Shown: piece by piece, positions 50,614-58,910 of the stretch
How the letters are laid out: each line of letters begins with the position of its first letter
How positions within the stretch are numbered: the stretch's first letter is position 1
Assembly: GCF_005490785.1 (NCBI RefSeq)
Contig: NZ_CP027295.1
Coordinates: forward strand, 806,001 to 870,000
Source of the DNA: Brachybacterium sp. SGAir0954
GTDB taxonomy: Bacteria > Actinomycetota > Actinomycetes > Actinomycetales > Dermabacteraceae
Length of the DNA stretch: 64,000 nucleotides
Direction of reading: 5' to 3'
Made by a program: the position numbers and the translations under genes
Notes under the pieces: generated by a model
What the model was told of the DNA's origin: nothing
Seen by the model: the letters and a program-made list of their open reading frames with translations, nothing else
Databases searched by the model: none

Positions 50614-51725
50614 CAGACCTCCATCCCGTCCATGCCTGACTCGGCGCTGTCCACGCCGGGCACGTACTGCAGGACCTCCTGGCCCTCCTCGAGACCCTTG
50701 CGGACCTCGACGACGCCGTCGCCGCGCAGGCCCAGCTCGACCTCGAGCGGGGTGGGCTCGCCGGTCGCCTCGTCGAGCGTGTAGACGGTGCCGGCCTCGC
50801 CCTCGCCCTCGACCGCGGTGGTGGGGACGGTGAGCACGCCCTCCGCGGTGCCGAGCGCGACGCTCACCTCGCCGGTGAGACCGGAGACGACGCGGGTGCC
50901 GTCCGGGACCGCGCAGCTGAGCTGGGCGGACGTCGTCTCGGGGGTGATCTCCTCACCCGTCATCGGGTTCACCTCGATGGAGGCGCCCTCGTTGCTGGGG
51001 GCCTGCTCGTCGTCGGCCGACGGGTCGTCCTCGGTGACGGCGGGCCGCGAGCAGGGGATCGGGTCGGTGAGGGAGGGCAGCGTCGCGGTCGCCTCGATGT
51101 CGACGTCGAGCAGGGACAGCTGCTGCTCGGGGGTGAGGTCCGCGGTGATCGAGTAGGTGCCGGGGGAGAGGGTCGCGACGGTGTCGCCCACGGAGACGGT
51201 CTCCCAATCGACGGCGGTGAGGTCGCGGACGATCCCGCGGCCGTCGGCCACGAGTGTCAGGTAGCGGTACTCCTGCGGGGCGGAGGTGGCGGCGGTGAAC
51301 GGGGTGACCGCCTCGGCCTCCGTCCCATCCTCGGTGCCGTCCGTGGTGGCGGCCGCGTCCTCGGTGGCGGCGATCTCGACGGGATCCGCCTCGACGGGCA
51401 CGCGGACCTGCAGGATCTTCGTGCCCTCCTGGACCTCGTCGCCGTCCTTCACCCACACCTTGTTGATCTCGCCGGCGGCGGTCGCCTTGAGCGGCGTGCC
51501 CTCGTCCGGCGCGACGGTCGCGGGCAGCACGAGCTCGGAGCTGATGTCCTCGCGGGAGGCGGTGACCGTGGCGTACTGGTCGAAGTCGGCGCTGGGGCTG
51601 ATCGGGTCCTCCTCCGCCGCGCTCGACTCCCCGGGGAAGAAGGCCAGGCGGGCGAGGGAGACCGCGATGATGCCGAGGATCAGCATCCAGAACAGGGGGA
51701 AGACGTAGCGACGCAGTGCGGCCAT
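50610..51725 (-). CDS. HlyD/MacA-like adaptor protein
   Basis: A 371-residue membrane-fusion-type protein: N-terminal anchor (YVFPLFWMLILGIIAVSLARLAFF), then a lipoyl-like half (VLPATVAPDEGTPLKATAAGEINKVWVKDGDEVQEGTKILQV), an acidic Asp/Glu/Thr linker (about 125-150), a second lipoyl-like half and a beta-barrel end (VPTTAVEGEGEAGTVYTLD, EVELGLRGDGVVEVRKGLEEGQEVLQ). In Gram-positives these act outside the membrane with MacB-like exporters. ATG 51725 has no strong ribosome site. Confidence 0.87.
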   Translation of the reverse strand: MAALRRYVFPLFWMLILGIIAVSLARLAFFPGESSAAEEDPISPSADFDQYATVTASREDISSELVLPATVAPDEGTPLKATAAGEINKVWVKDGDEVQEGTKILQVRVPVEADPVEIAATEDAAATTDGTEDGTEAEAVTPFTAATSAPQEYRYLTLVADGRGIVRDLTAVDWETVSVGDTVATLSPGTYSITADLTPEQQLSLLDVDIEATATLPSLTDPIPCSRPAVTEDDPSADDEQAPSNEGASIEVNPMTGEEITPETTSAQLSCAVPDGTRVVSGLTGEVSVALGTAEGVLTVPTTAVEGEGEAGTVYTLDEATGEPTPLEVELGLRGDGVVEVRKGLEEGQEVLQYVPGVDSAESGMDGMEVW

Positions 51726-52004
51726 CGGAGGACTTTCGATCGGCTCGGCGGCGGGGCGCCGAGGAGGCGGGGAAGGTGCGGCCCGGTGGGGCGGGATGCG
51801 GCGACCGGAGGTCGGGACGGTGTGCGGCGCCGCAGGTCGTCGCCGGCCGGTGGGCGCCGCGAGGTCAGTCTGGCCGACGCCGGCCCGCCGGTCATCCCCC
51901 GCGCGTGGGAGGTCGGGTATCGATCCGGCACCGGTCCCGAGCAGGCCCGGCCCTCCGCCCGCCCCTCGCCTGGACCGTCCGTGACCGGGGCCGAACGGCG
52001 CGCG

Positions 52005-52010
52005 TAGCCT
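52005..52010 (+). promoter_or_regulatory. -10 hexamer of the serine hydrolase gene
   Basis: TAGCCT, seven bases before ATG 52018. Confidence 0.5.
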
Positions 52011-52017
52011 TCCGGGC

Positions 52018-52962
52018 ATGAGCGCCGATGCCACCCGCACCCCTGATGCCGCGATCCCCGATCCCCTGCTCCTGCTCCCGCTGCGTCAGCGGCTCACCGA
52101 GCGCTCCCTCGCGGTGCGCGCCGTGCACGTGATCCGCCCGGGCCGGGAGGACGTCGTCCACCGCTTCGTCGACGACACCGCCGAGAACGTCTACTCCGTC
52201 TCCAAGACCGTCACCGCGCTCGGCGTCGGCATCGCCCGCGCCGAGGGGCTGCTCGAGCTCGACGACCGCGCCGTCGACCACCTCCCCTCCCCGGAGGGCC
52301 GCTACGGCGAGGGCGTGGGGGACGTGACGATCCGCCACCTGCTCACCATGACCTCCGGCTCGCCCGTGACCGCCTTCGCCCAGGAGGAGCGCGACCACCG
52401 CGACCTCACCTCGCTCTACCTGGAGACGCCGCTCGTGCGGGAGGCCGGCAGCGCCTTCGAGTACTCCAACGGCGGGCCCTTCCTGCTCTCCCGGATCATC
52501 GAGCAGCGCACCGGGGAGACCCTGCGCGGCTGGCTCATGCCCCGCCTCTTCCAGCCCCTCGACATCGTGAACCCGCAGTGGCACACCACCGTGGACGGCC
52601 ACAGCTGGGGCGCGACCGGCCTGCATCTGAAGAGCGGCGAGATGGCGCGGATCGGCGAGGTGCTGCTGGGCCGCGGCACCGTGGACGGCGCCGAGCTCGT
52701 CCCGGCCGAGTGGGTGGACCTCATGCACGCGGAGGACACCTGGGTCCCCACCGCCTGGCCGGACCCGGACAACGCCCGCTACGGCCTGGGCGTCTGGGCC
52801 AGCCAGCCGGACTGCGCATGGCGGGCCGACGGCGCCTACGGCCAGTTCCTGCTGGTCCTCCCCGAGCAGGAGGCCCTCGTCGCGATCACCTCCCACATCG
52901 AGAACGGCGGCGCGAACGGGGTGCTCGCCGCGGTGCGCGAAGAGCTCCTCCCGCTGCTCTGA
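52018..52962 (+). CDS. Class C beta-lactamase-fold serine hydrolase
   Basis: A 314-residue protein: Ser60-x-x-Lys63 (YSVSKTVTALG), Tyr149-x-Asn151 (FEYSNGG), and DGAYGQFLLVLPEQEALVAIT in place of the KTG box region. No signal peptide, so it is cytoplasmic, and is more likely an esterase or aminopeptidase than an antibiotic-degrading enzyme. Confidence 0.88.
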   Translation: MSADATRTPDAAIPDPLLLLPLRQRLTERSLAVRAVHVIRPGREDVVHRFVDDTAENVYSVSKTVTALGVGIARAEGLLELDDRAVDHLPSPEGRYGEGVGDVTIRHLLTMTSGSPVTAFAQEERDHRDLTSLYLETPLVREAGSAFEYSNGGPFLLSRIIEQRTGETLRGWLMPRLFQPLDIVNPQWHTTVDGHSWGATGLHLKSGEMARIGEVLLGRGTVDGAELVPAEWVDLMHAEDTWVPTAWPDPDNARYGLGVWASQPDCAWRADGAYGQFLLVLPEQEALVAITSHIENGGANGVLAAVREELLPLL

Positions 52963-53182
52963 CCCGCGGCCCCGTCGGCCCCGCCCCGCCGGCCGCGGCG
53001 ACCACCCCGTCCCCTCCGCCGGTCGCCGGCCCCGGGTGGCCGACGGGTACGGGACGTCATCGCGCAGATGTGGCCGTATTCGGGGACATCGGTACGAAGA
53101 GGTCCCGTAGGCCCATGCCCCCGGGGGATGCACGGGAGGAGCACCACCCGCACGTCCCCGGGCTGGGCGCAGGCGCGGCCGG

Positions 53183-53188
53183 TAGCGT
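53183..53188 (+). promoter_or_regulatory. -10 hexamer of the CNNM-type gene
   Basis: TAGCGT, six bases before ATG 53195. Confidence 0.5.
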
Positions 53189-53194
53189 GGGCGC

Positions 53195-54553
53195 ATGGAT
53201 CCCTCCGTCATCGTGAACATCGTCCTCGTCCTGCTGTTCGTGCTGATCGGCGGCGTGTTCGCGGGCACGGAGATGGCGATCGTGAACCTCCGCGAGTCCC
53301 AGATCAGCCAGCTCGAGGAGACGGGACCCCGCGGGGAGGCCACCGCACGCCTGGTGCGGGACCCGAACCTCTTCCTCTCCGCGGTGCAGATCGGCGTGAC
53401 GGTCGCGGGCTTCCTGAGCTCCGCCTACGGCGCCTCGACGATCGCGCCGGTGCTCACCCCGGTGCTCACGGGGCTCGGGATGAGCGACTCGGCGGCGAGC
53501 ACGACGGCGCTGATCGTCATGACGCTGCTCATCGCGTTCCTCTCCCTCGTGCTCGGTGAGCTCGCCCCGAAGCGCCTCGCGATGCAGAACGCGCTGGGCC
53601 TGACGAAGATCGTCGGCCCGCCGCTGGGGGTGTTCGGGCGGCTCATGCGGCCGGTGATCTGGCTGCTGTCCGTCTCCACGAACCTCGTGGTGCGGCTGCT
53701 GGGCGGTGACCCGCAGGCGAACCGCGAGGCGGTCTCCGCGGAGGAGATCAAGGCGATGGTGCGCGACTCCGACGCCCTCGAGGAGGCCGAGTCCCGCGTG
53801 CTGGCGGACGTCTTCGACGCCTCCGAGCGCACGGTCGTCGAGGTGATGCGGCCCCGCCACCAGGTGGACTTCCTCGAGGGGGAGCAGACGGTCGCCCAGG
53901 CGCGGGAGCTCGTGCGGGAGTCGGGCCACTCCCGCTACCCGGTGACGGGAGAGGACGTGGACGATGTGCTCGGCTTCGTGCACGTGCGGGACCTGCTGCA
54001 CGTCGAGGACCCGGAGGGCACGCGCCTGCGTTCCATCGCCCGCCCCATCGAGCACGTTCCCGGCACCGTGCAGGTGCTGCGCGCCCTGAACCGGATGCGA
54101 GCGCACGCGGACCAGATCGCGGTGGTGGTCGACGAGTACGGCGGCACCGACGGGATCGTCACGCTCGAGGACCTGCTCGAGGAGCTCGTGGGGGAGATCT
54201 ACGACGAGTTCGACACCGACCCCCGCGGCAGCGACCCCGAGCACCCGGGCCTCACCGAGGGTGAGATCGACGGGGGCCTCATCCTCCAGGAGTTCGAGGC
54301 GCTGACCGGGATCGAGCTGCCGGACACGGGCGGCTACGAGACGGTCGGCGGCTTCGTCATGGCCTCCCTCGGCCGGATCGCTGTGGAGGGCGACACGGTG
54401 CCGATCGAGGGCGGCCGGCTCGACGTGACGAAGGTCGACGAGCGGCGCGTGCAGACGGTGCGCTTCGTGCGCGAGGAGGAGCCGACGGCCGACGGCGCCG
54501 CGTCCGGCGCCGCTCCGGCCTCCGGCGGCGAGGCGGCCCCGACGCGAGGGTGA
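53195..54553 (+). CDS. CNNM/HlyC-CorC family protein (DUF21, CBS pair, CorC_HlyC)
   Basis: A 452-residue membrane protein: DUF21 transmembrane domain (1-180; GTEMAIVNLRESQISQLEE, GELAPKRLAMQNA), two CBS domains (about 205-335; VMRPRHQVDFLE, VVDEYGGTDGIVTLEDLLEELVGEIYDEFD) and a C-terminal CorC_HlyC domain (about 350-435). The family handles Mg2+/Co2+ efflux or magnesium homeostasis. The Ala/Gly-rich tail is typical of GC-rich actinomycetes. Confidence 0.92.
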   Translation: MDPSVIVNIVLVLLFVLIGGVFAGTEMAIVNLRESQISQLEETGPRGEATARLVRDPNLFLSAVQIGVTVAGFLSSAYGASTIAPVLTPVLTGLGMSDSAASTTALIVMTLLIAFLSLVLGELAPKRLAMQNALGLTKIVGPPLGVFGRLMRPVIWLLSVSTNLVVRLLGGDPQANREAVSAEEIKAMVRDSDALEEAESRVLADVFDASERTVVEVMRPRHQVDFLEGEQTVAQARELVRESGHSRYPVTGEDVDDVLGFVHVRDLLHVEDPEGTRLRSIARPIEHVPGTVQVLRALNRMRAHADQIAVVVDEYGGTDGIVTLEDLLEELVGEIYDEFDTDPRGSDPEHPGLTEGEIDGGLILQEFEALTGIELPDTGGYETVGGFVMASLGRIAVEGDTVPIEGGRLDVTKVDERRVQTVRFVREEEPTADGAASGAAPASGGEAAPTRG

Positions 54554-54582
54554 CCCTGCGCTGACCTGCGGCGGGACCTTCG

Positions 54583-54611
54583 TCGGGCGTACTCGGCGCT
54601 GTCTCGCCCGA
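54583..54611 (+). terminator. Weak hairpin after the CNNM-type gene
   Basis: TCGGGCG (54583-54589) and CGCCCGA (54605-54611) pair over 7 bp with a 15-base loop, 29 bases past the stop. Confidence 0.4.
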
Positions 54612-54622
54612 TGACCCGTTCG

Positions 54623-54638
54623 GTCACGAGAAGGTCAC
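54623..54638 (+). promoter_or_regulatory. GTCAC-N6-GTCAC element upstream of the nitrilase cluster
   Basis: GTCAC at 54623-54627 and 54634-54638 are exact direct repeats with a 6-base spacer (11-base period, one helical turn). Five-base sites separated by six are the architecture of GlnR boxes in actinomycetes (GTnAC-N6-GaAAC), with the second site matching the first-site consensus here. A nitrogen-regulator site is plausible but not proven. Confidence 0.4.
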
Positions 54639-54653
54639 GGCGGCGGCCTGATC

Positions 54654-54713
54654 TGGTGCGCAGGATCACTCGAGGCCTTTCATCGGTGCCATGAGCGCAC
54701 CAATCATTGGCAC
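54654..54713. promoter_or_regulatory. Nested inverted repeats before the nitrilase cluster
   Basis: Three overlapping dyads: TGGTGCGC (54654-54661) with GCGCACCA (54695-54702); GTGCCA (54686-54691) with TGGCAC (54708-54713); and the 11-base palindrome CCAATCATTGG (54700-54710). They overlap, so only one can form at a time as RNA; as DNA they look like operators. They lie 65 to 124 bases before GTG 54778. Confidence 0.5.
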
Positions 54714-54777
54714 ACCACGCAATGCTCGTCCGTGCGGCACGGGGGACGTCGCCGAGCCGGCCGCGGAGGCCACCGCC

Positions 54778-55917
54778 GTGGCGCCCGACGGGTGCTCGAC
54801 CGGGTCGTCGTCGGCCCCCGCGACGGACGCCTCCGCAGGGTCCTGCGGCACGGGCCGGCGCAGCGTCTCGACCCGCGTGGACCTCGCCCTGCTGGGGGTG
54901 CGCACCGCGGTCCCCGTGAGCCGCCGCGGCGGCGCGGGCCCCAGCGACGACGGCCACTTCCTCGTGGCCGGCGAGGGCGCCGCGATCCCGATGAACCCCG
55001 AGAGCCCCTACGTGCTCTCCCCGCAGGGGCGGGTCACCGTGGACGGCGCGGACCTCGGCCTCGAGGTCACCCCCGTCTCCCGCCCGCGGTTCTACGACCT
55101 CGCCACCGCGGACGGCACCTCCTACGAGAAGATCGCCAAGCTCCACGGCCGCGACGTCCTCGCGACGACCGTGGTCCAGACCTGCGTGCGCTACGACGAG
55201 GCCGACCGCTGCCGCTTCTGCGCGATCCAGGCCTCCCTCGACGCCGGCCTCACCGTCGCGGTGAAGACCCCCGCGATGCTCGCGGAGGTCGCCGAGGCCG
55301 CGGTGCGCCTGGACGGCGTGACGAACATGGTCATGACCACCGGCACCTCGAACGGCTGGGACCGCGGGGCCAAGCACCTCGCCCGCTGCGTCCGCGCGGT
55401 GAAGGAGGCCGTGCCGCAGCTCGAGATCCAGGTCCAGTGCGAGCCGCCGGCGGATCTCCGCGCGATCACCGACCTCCGCGAGGCGGGGGCGAGCTCGATC
55501 GGCATCCACGTCGAGTCGATGGACGACGAGGTGCGGCGGCGCTGGATGCCCGGCAAGTCCACCGTCACCCTCGACGAGTACCGCGCCGCCTGGCGCGAGG
55601 CCGTGCGGGTCTTCGGCTGGAACCAGGTCTCCACCTACCTGCTCGTGGGCCTCGGCGAGGACAGCGACGAGATGGTCGAGGGCGCGCGGGAGCTCATCTC
55701 GATGGGCGTCTACCCGTTCATCGTCCCCTTCCGGCCCCTCGCCGGGACCCTCGCGGCGGACGTCGACCGCATCCCCGCGCCCCATCGTGACCAGCTCCGG
55801 TACGTCACGGTGCGCGTCGCGGCGCTGCTCGCCGCCGCGGGCATGCGCGGCGCGGACCAGAAGGCCGGCTGCGCGACCTGCGGCGCCTGCAGCGTGCTGA
55901 AGACGGCGGGGGCCTGA
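54778..55917 (+). CDS. MSMEG_0568-family radical SAM protein (Nit1C cluster)
   Basis: A 379-residue radical SAM enzyme, first gene of the cluster. STRVDLALLGVRT, RRGGAGPSDDGHFLV and ATTVVQTCVRYDEADRCRFCAI are family hallmarks. The cluster cysteines are spaced C-x8-C-x2-C (136, 145, 148) rather than the canonical C-x3-C-x2-C, and a C-terminal C-x2-C-x2-C (365, 368, 371) may hold a second iron-sulfur cluster. GTG 54778 has GGAGG eight bases upstream. ATG 54691 would add a 29-residue tail encoded by the palindromic control region and has no ribosome site. The reaction is unknown. Confidence 0.87.
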   Translation: MAPDGCSTGSSSAPATDASAGSCGTGRRSVSTRVDLALLGVRTAVPVSRRGGAGPSDDGHFLVAGEGAAIPMNPESPYVLSPQGRVTVDGADLGLEVTPVSRPRFYDLATADGTSYEKIAKLHGRDVLATTVVQTCVRYDEADRCRFCAIQASLDAGLTVAVKTPAMLAEVAEAAVRLDGVTNMVMTTGTSNGWDRGAKHLARCVRAVKEAVPQLEIQVQCEPPADLRAITDLREAGASSIGIHVESMDDEVRRRWMPGKSTVTLDEYRAAWREAVRVFGWNQVSTYLLVGLGEDSDEMVEGARELISMGVYPFIVPFRPLAGTLAADVDRIPAPHRDQLRYVTVRVAALLAAAGMRGADQKAGCATCGACSVLKTAGA

Positions 55918-55918
55918 C

Positions 55919-57370
55919 ATGCTCGACGTCCCGCTCCTCTCCGGCCCACCGCGTCCCGCGCGCCGCCGCCCGGCGCCCCTGCGCATCGTGATCGCCGACC
56001 CCGCCCAGCGCGCGGAGTACCTGCGGATCCGCCGCGAGGTGTTCGTGCGCGAGCAGGGCATCTTCACGGCCGACGACCGCGACCGCATCGACGAGGACAC
56101 CCGCACCGTGGTCCTCGTGGCGCTCGGCCCGGAGGGCGAGGTGCTCGGCGGGGTGCGCGTGGCGCCCGTCCCCGAGGGCCGTGACATCGGCTGGTGGAGC
56201 GGGAGCCGCCTCGCCGTGCGGCGCGGGGCGCGGCGTGCGGGCGGGATCGGCTCCGCGCTCGTGCGGGAGGCGTGCTCGACGATCGCCGGGCTCGGCGTGC
56301 TCCGCTTCGACGCGACCGTGCAGCTCGGCGCCGCCGTGCTCTTCGACCACCTCGGCTGGCAGCGCGTGGGCACGACGACCGTGCAGGGCGTGCCCCACCT
56401 GCTCATGCAGTGGCCCATCGACCGGGTCCAGAGCCTGGTCACCGGGACCAAGAGTGCCCTGGGCGGGGTGCTCGAGCCCCTCGGCCGGGCGGTGCCCGCG
56501 GGCGCGGCCAGCGGTCCCGGCGCGGCCGTCCCGCCGAGGCCGCAGCTGGGCGGCCAGGGCTTCGTGGGCGACGACGCCGCCCCCGTCCCCGGCACGGACC
56601 TCGTCGCGGCCTGCGACGCGATCCTCCCGGCGATGGTGGACCGCGACCCCGAATGGGCCGGCTGGTGCGGCGTCCTCGTCAACGTGCACGACGTCGCCGC
56701 GATGGGGGCGGAGCCCGTCGGCCTGCTCGACGCGATCGGCGCCCGCACCGTGCGCGAGGCGCGCCGCGTCGCCGAGGGCATCGCGGAGGCCTCCCGCGCC
56801 TGGGCGGTGCCCGTGCTCGGCGGCCACACCCAGTTCGGCGTCGACCCCTCGCTCTCCGTCACCGCGATCGGCCGCGCGGCGCGGCCCGTCCCCGGGGGCG
56901 GCGGCCGCCCGGGCCACGACCTCCACCTCACCGCGGACCTCCACGGCGCCTGGCGCCCCGGGTACGAGGGGCGGCAGTGGGACTCGAGCTCGACCCGCAC
57001 CCCGGAGGCGCTCCAGGACCTCGCCGGCACCGTGCGCCGGGCCCGTCCCGCAGCCGCGAAGGACGTCTCCATGGGCGGGATCATCGGCACCGCCGGGATG
57101 CTCGCCGAAGCCTCCGGGACCGGCGCCGTGCTCGACGTCGCCGCCGTCCCCGCCCCCGGCGCCGCCGCCCACGGCGACTGGCTCACCTGCTTCCCCGGCT
57201 TCGGGATGCTCACCGCGGATCCCCGCGGGGAGAACCGCATGGCCTCCCGCTTCGCGAGGACCGCCCGCGTCGGCACCCTCGACGACGGTCCCGGCGTGCG
57301 CCTGCGCTGGCCCGACGGCGTCGAGACCACGGCCCTCGACGCGGCCGTGACCGGACTCGGCACGGCCTGA
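55919..57370 (+). CDS. Fused GNAT acetyltransferase (MSMEG_0567/Sll0786) and AIR-synthase-like (Sll0787) protein
   Basis: A 483-residue fusion. Residues 20-165 are a GNAT fold (LRIRREVFVREQGIF, VALGPEGEVLGGVRV, RRAGGIGSALVREA with the acetyl-CoA loop). Residues about 190-483 resemble PurM/AIR synthase (GDDAAPV, VLVNVHDVAAMGAEPVGLLDAI, VLGGHTQFGVDPSLSVTAIG, KDVSMGGIIGT), a fold that uses ATP to activate an amide or carboxylate. In cyanobacteria these are two genes. ATG 55919 lies one base after the radical SAM stop. Confidence 0.87.
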   Translation: MLDVPLLSGPPRPARRRPAPLRIVIADPAQRAEYLRIRREVFVREQGIFTADDRDRIDEDTRTVVLVALGPEGEVLGGVRVAPVPEGRDIGWWSGSRLAVRRGARRAGGIGSALVREACSTIAGLGVLRFDATVQLGAAVLFDHLGWQRVGTTTVQGVPHLLMQWPIDRVQSLVTGTKSALGGVLEPLGRAVPAGAASGPGAAVPPRPQLGGQGFVGDDAAPVPGTDLVAACDAILPAMVDRDPEWAGWCGVLVNVHDVAAMGAEPVGLLDAIGARTVREARRVAEGIAEASRAWAVPVLGGHTQFGVDPSLSVTAIGRAARPVPGGGGRPGHDLHLTADLHGAWRPGYEGRQWDSSSTRTPEALQDLAGTVRRARPAAAKDVSMGGIIGTAGMLAEASGTGAVLDVAAVPAPGAAAHGDWLTCFPGFGMLTADPRGENRMASRFARTARVGTLDDGPGVRLRWPDGVETTALDAAVTGLGTA

Positions 57371-57378
57371 GAAGACCT

Positions 57379-57397
57379 CCCGGGCCCCGCGCCCGGG
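57379..57397 (+). terminator. Hairpin inside the nitrilase cluster
   Basis: CCCGGGC (57379-57385) and GCCCGGG (57391-57397) form a 7-bp perfect stem with a 5-base loop, nine bases after the GNAT/AIR stop. It is the only large gap in the cluster (97 bases). It may attenuate transcription or act as an mRNA processing site. Confidence 0.45.
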
Positions 57398-57467
57398 TCG
57401 TGGGACGCCATCGGACGGCGCCCCCGCAGCCCCACCCGCACCACCCACCTCACCAGGGAGAACCATC

Positions 57468-57995
57468 ATGACCAGCGACATCGACGCCCAGATCGCCGAG
57501 AACATCCAGAAGTCCCTCGGCGAGATCCCGCACCCCTCGCTGCCCGCCGGCACCAACCTCTACGGCTCCACGAAGATCTTCCCGGACCTCCAGGCGGAGG
57601 ACGGCGAGTCCTACTTCACCCTCGTCCACGGCATCCCCCACGAGTCCTCCGTGAGCTTCGTGGCGATCCTGCAGGCCACACGCGCGCTGCGGAAGGGCTT
57701 CGAGTCCGCGATCTACTTCTACGGCCCCGGCGCCCTCGCCTGTTCCGCGACCCGCGGCTTCCCGACGACCGGCGACTCCGGGTTCCCGGGCGAGCAGAAC
57801 ATGAACGGCTCCCTGGAGACCTTCATCAAGGAGGGCGGCACGGTGTTCTGCTGCCGCTTCGGGATGGGCCTGCACGGCATGCGCGAGGAGGACCTCATCG
57901 AGGGCGTGGTCCCCGCACACCCCCTCGACGTGCAGGACGCGCTCATCCACTACGCCCGCAAGGGCGCCATCATCAACTCCACCTACAACCTCTGA
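57468..57995 (+). CDS. MSMEG_0572/Sll0783-family nitrogen starvation response protein
   Basis: A 175-residue soluble protein conserved in Nit1C clusters; DIDAQIAENIQKSLGEIPHPSLPAGTNLYG, FVAILQATRALRKGFES and GGTVFCCRFGMGLHGMREEDLIEGV are typical. In Synechocystis the homologue is strongly induced by nitrogen starvation. The molecular activity is not known. ATG 57468 has GGGAG seven bases upstream, the best ribosome site of the cluster, so this gene may be expressed more than its neighbours. Confidence 0.88.
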   Translation: MTSDIDAQIAENIQKSLGEIPHPSLPAGTNLYGSTKIFPDLQAEDGESYFTLVHGIPHESSVSFVAILQATRALRKGFESAIYFYGPGALACSATRGFPTTGDSGFPGEQNMNGSLETFIKEGGTVFCCRFGMGLHGMREEDLIEGVVPAHPLDVQDALIHYARKGAIINSTYNL

Positions 57996-58007
57996 ACGGG
58001 CGCCGCC

Positions 58008-58910
58008 ATGAGCATCACCGTCGCGTCCGTCAGCGCGAACTTCACCCGCGACCTCGAGCAGAACTACGCGCTGATCGCGCAGCTGCTCGAGCAGGCCCGC
58101 GCCGAGGGTGCCCGCCTCGTCGCCTTCCCCGAGGCCGCGCTCGGCGGCTACCTGCCCGCCCTCGGCAACCACGGGGACAGCGTGCGCACCACCCGCCGCT
58201 CGCTGCCGCCCGCGCTCCGCCTCGACGGCCCCGAGATCGCCCGGGTCCAGGAGCTCGCCGGGGACACGGTCCTCACCATCGGCTTCTGCGAGCTCGCGGA
58301 GGACGGCGAGACCCGCTACAACGCGGCCGTGTGCCTCGACGACTCGCAGATCTACTCGTCGTACCGCAAGGTCCACCAGCCGCTCGGCGAGAACATGTCC
58401 TACGCGGCGGGGGACGGCTACCAGGCCTTCGACACCCCTGTCGGCCGGCTCGGCATGCAGATCTGCTATGACAAGGCGTTCCCGGAGGCGGCGCGCATGC
58501 TCGCCCTCGACGGGGCGGAGATCGTCATCAGCATGTCGGCCTGGCCCGCGGCCCGCACCGCGACCGCGGAGAACCTCCAGGACGACCGCTGGACCTACCG
58601 CTTCAACCAGTTCGACATCGCCCGCGCCCTGGACAACCAGGTGTTCTGGATCGCGTCGAACCAGTCCGGGACCTTCGGCTCGCTGCGCTACGTGGGCAAC
58701 GCGAAGGTCGTCGACCCGGGCGGGAACGTCCTGGCCACGACCCTCCTCGGGGACGGTCTCGCGATCGCCGAGGTCGACGTCGAGGGGAAGTTCCGGGAGA
58801 TGCGCGGAGGCATGTTCCACCTGCGCGACCGCAGGCCGGACGTCTACGCGCCGGTCGTCGAGTCCGGCACGTCCCGGGCGGACGGATGGCGGGAGGTGGC
58901 CCATGCCTGA
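58008..58910 (+). CDS. Nit6803-type nitrilase
   Basis: A 300-residue carbon-nitrogen hydrolase turning a nitrile into a carboxylate and ammonia. The catalytic triad is Glu42 (AFPEAALGGY), Lys121 (YRKVHQPLGE) and Cys153 (QICYDKAFPE). It belongs to the Nit1C/Sll0784 lineage. In Pseudomonas fluorescens NCIMB 11764 the corresponding enzyme is, as I recall, needed for growth on cyanide. It follows the Sll0783-like gene by 12 bases. Confidence 0.92.
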   Translation: MSITVASVSANFTRDLEQNYALIAQLLEQARAEGARLVAFPEAALGGYLPALGNHGDSVRTTRRSLPPALRLDGPEIARVQELAGDTVLTIGFCELAEDGETRYNAAVCLDDSQIYSSYRKVHQPLGENMSYAAGDGYQAFDTPVGRLGMQICYDKAFPEAARMLALDGAEIVISMSAWPAARTATAENLQDDRWTYRFNQFDIARALDNQVFWIASNQSGTFGSLRYVGNAKVVDPGGNVLATTLLGDGLAIAEVDVEGKFREMRGGMFHLRDRRPDVYAPVVESGTSRADGWREVAHA

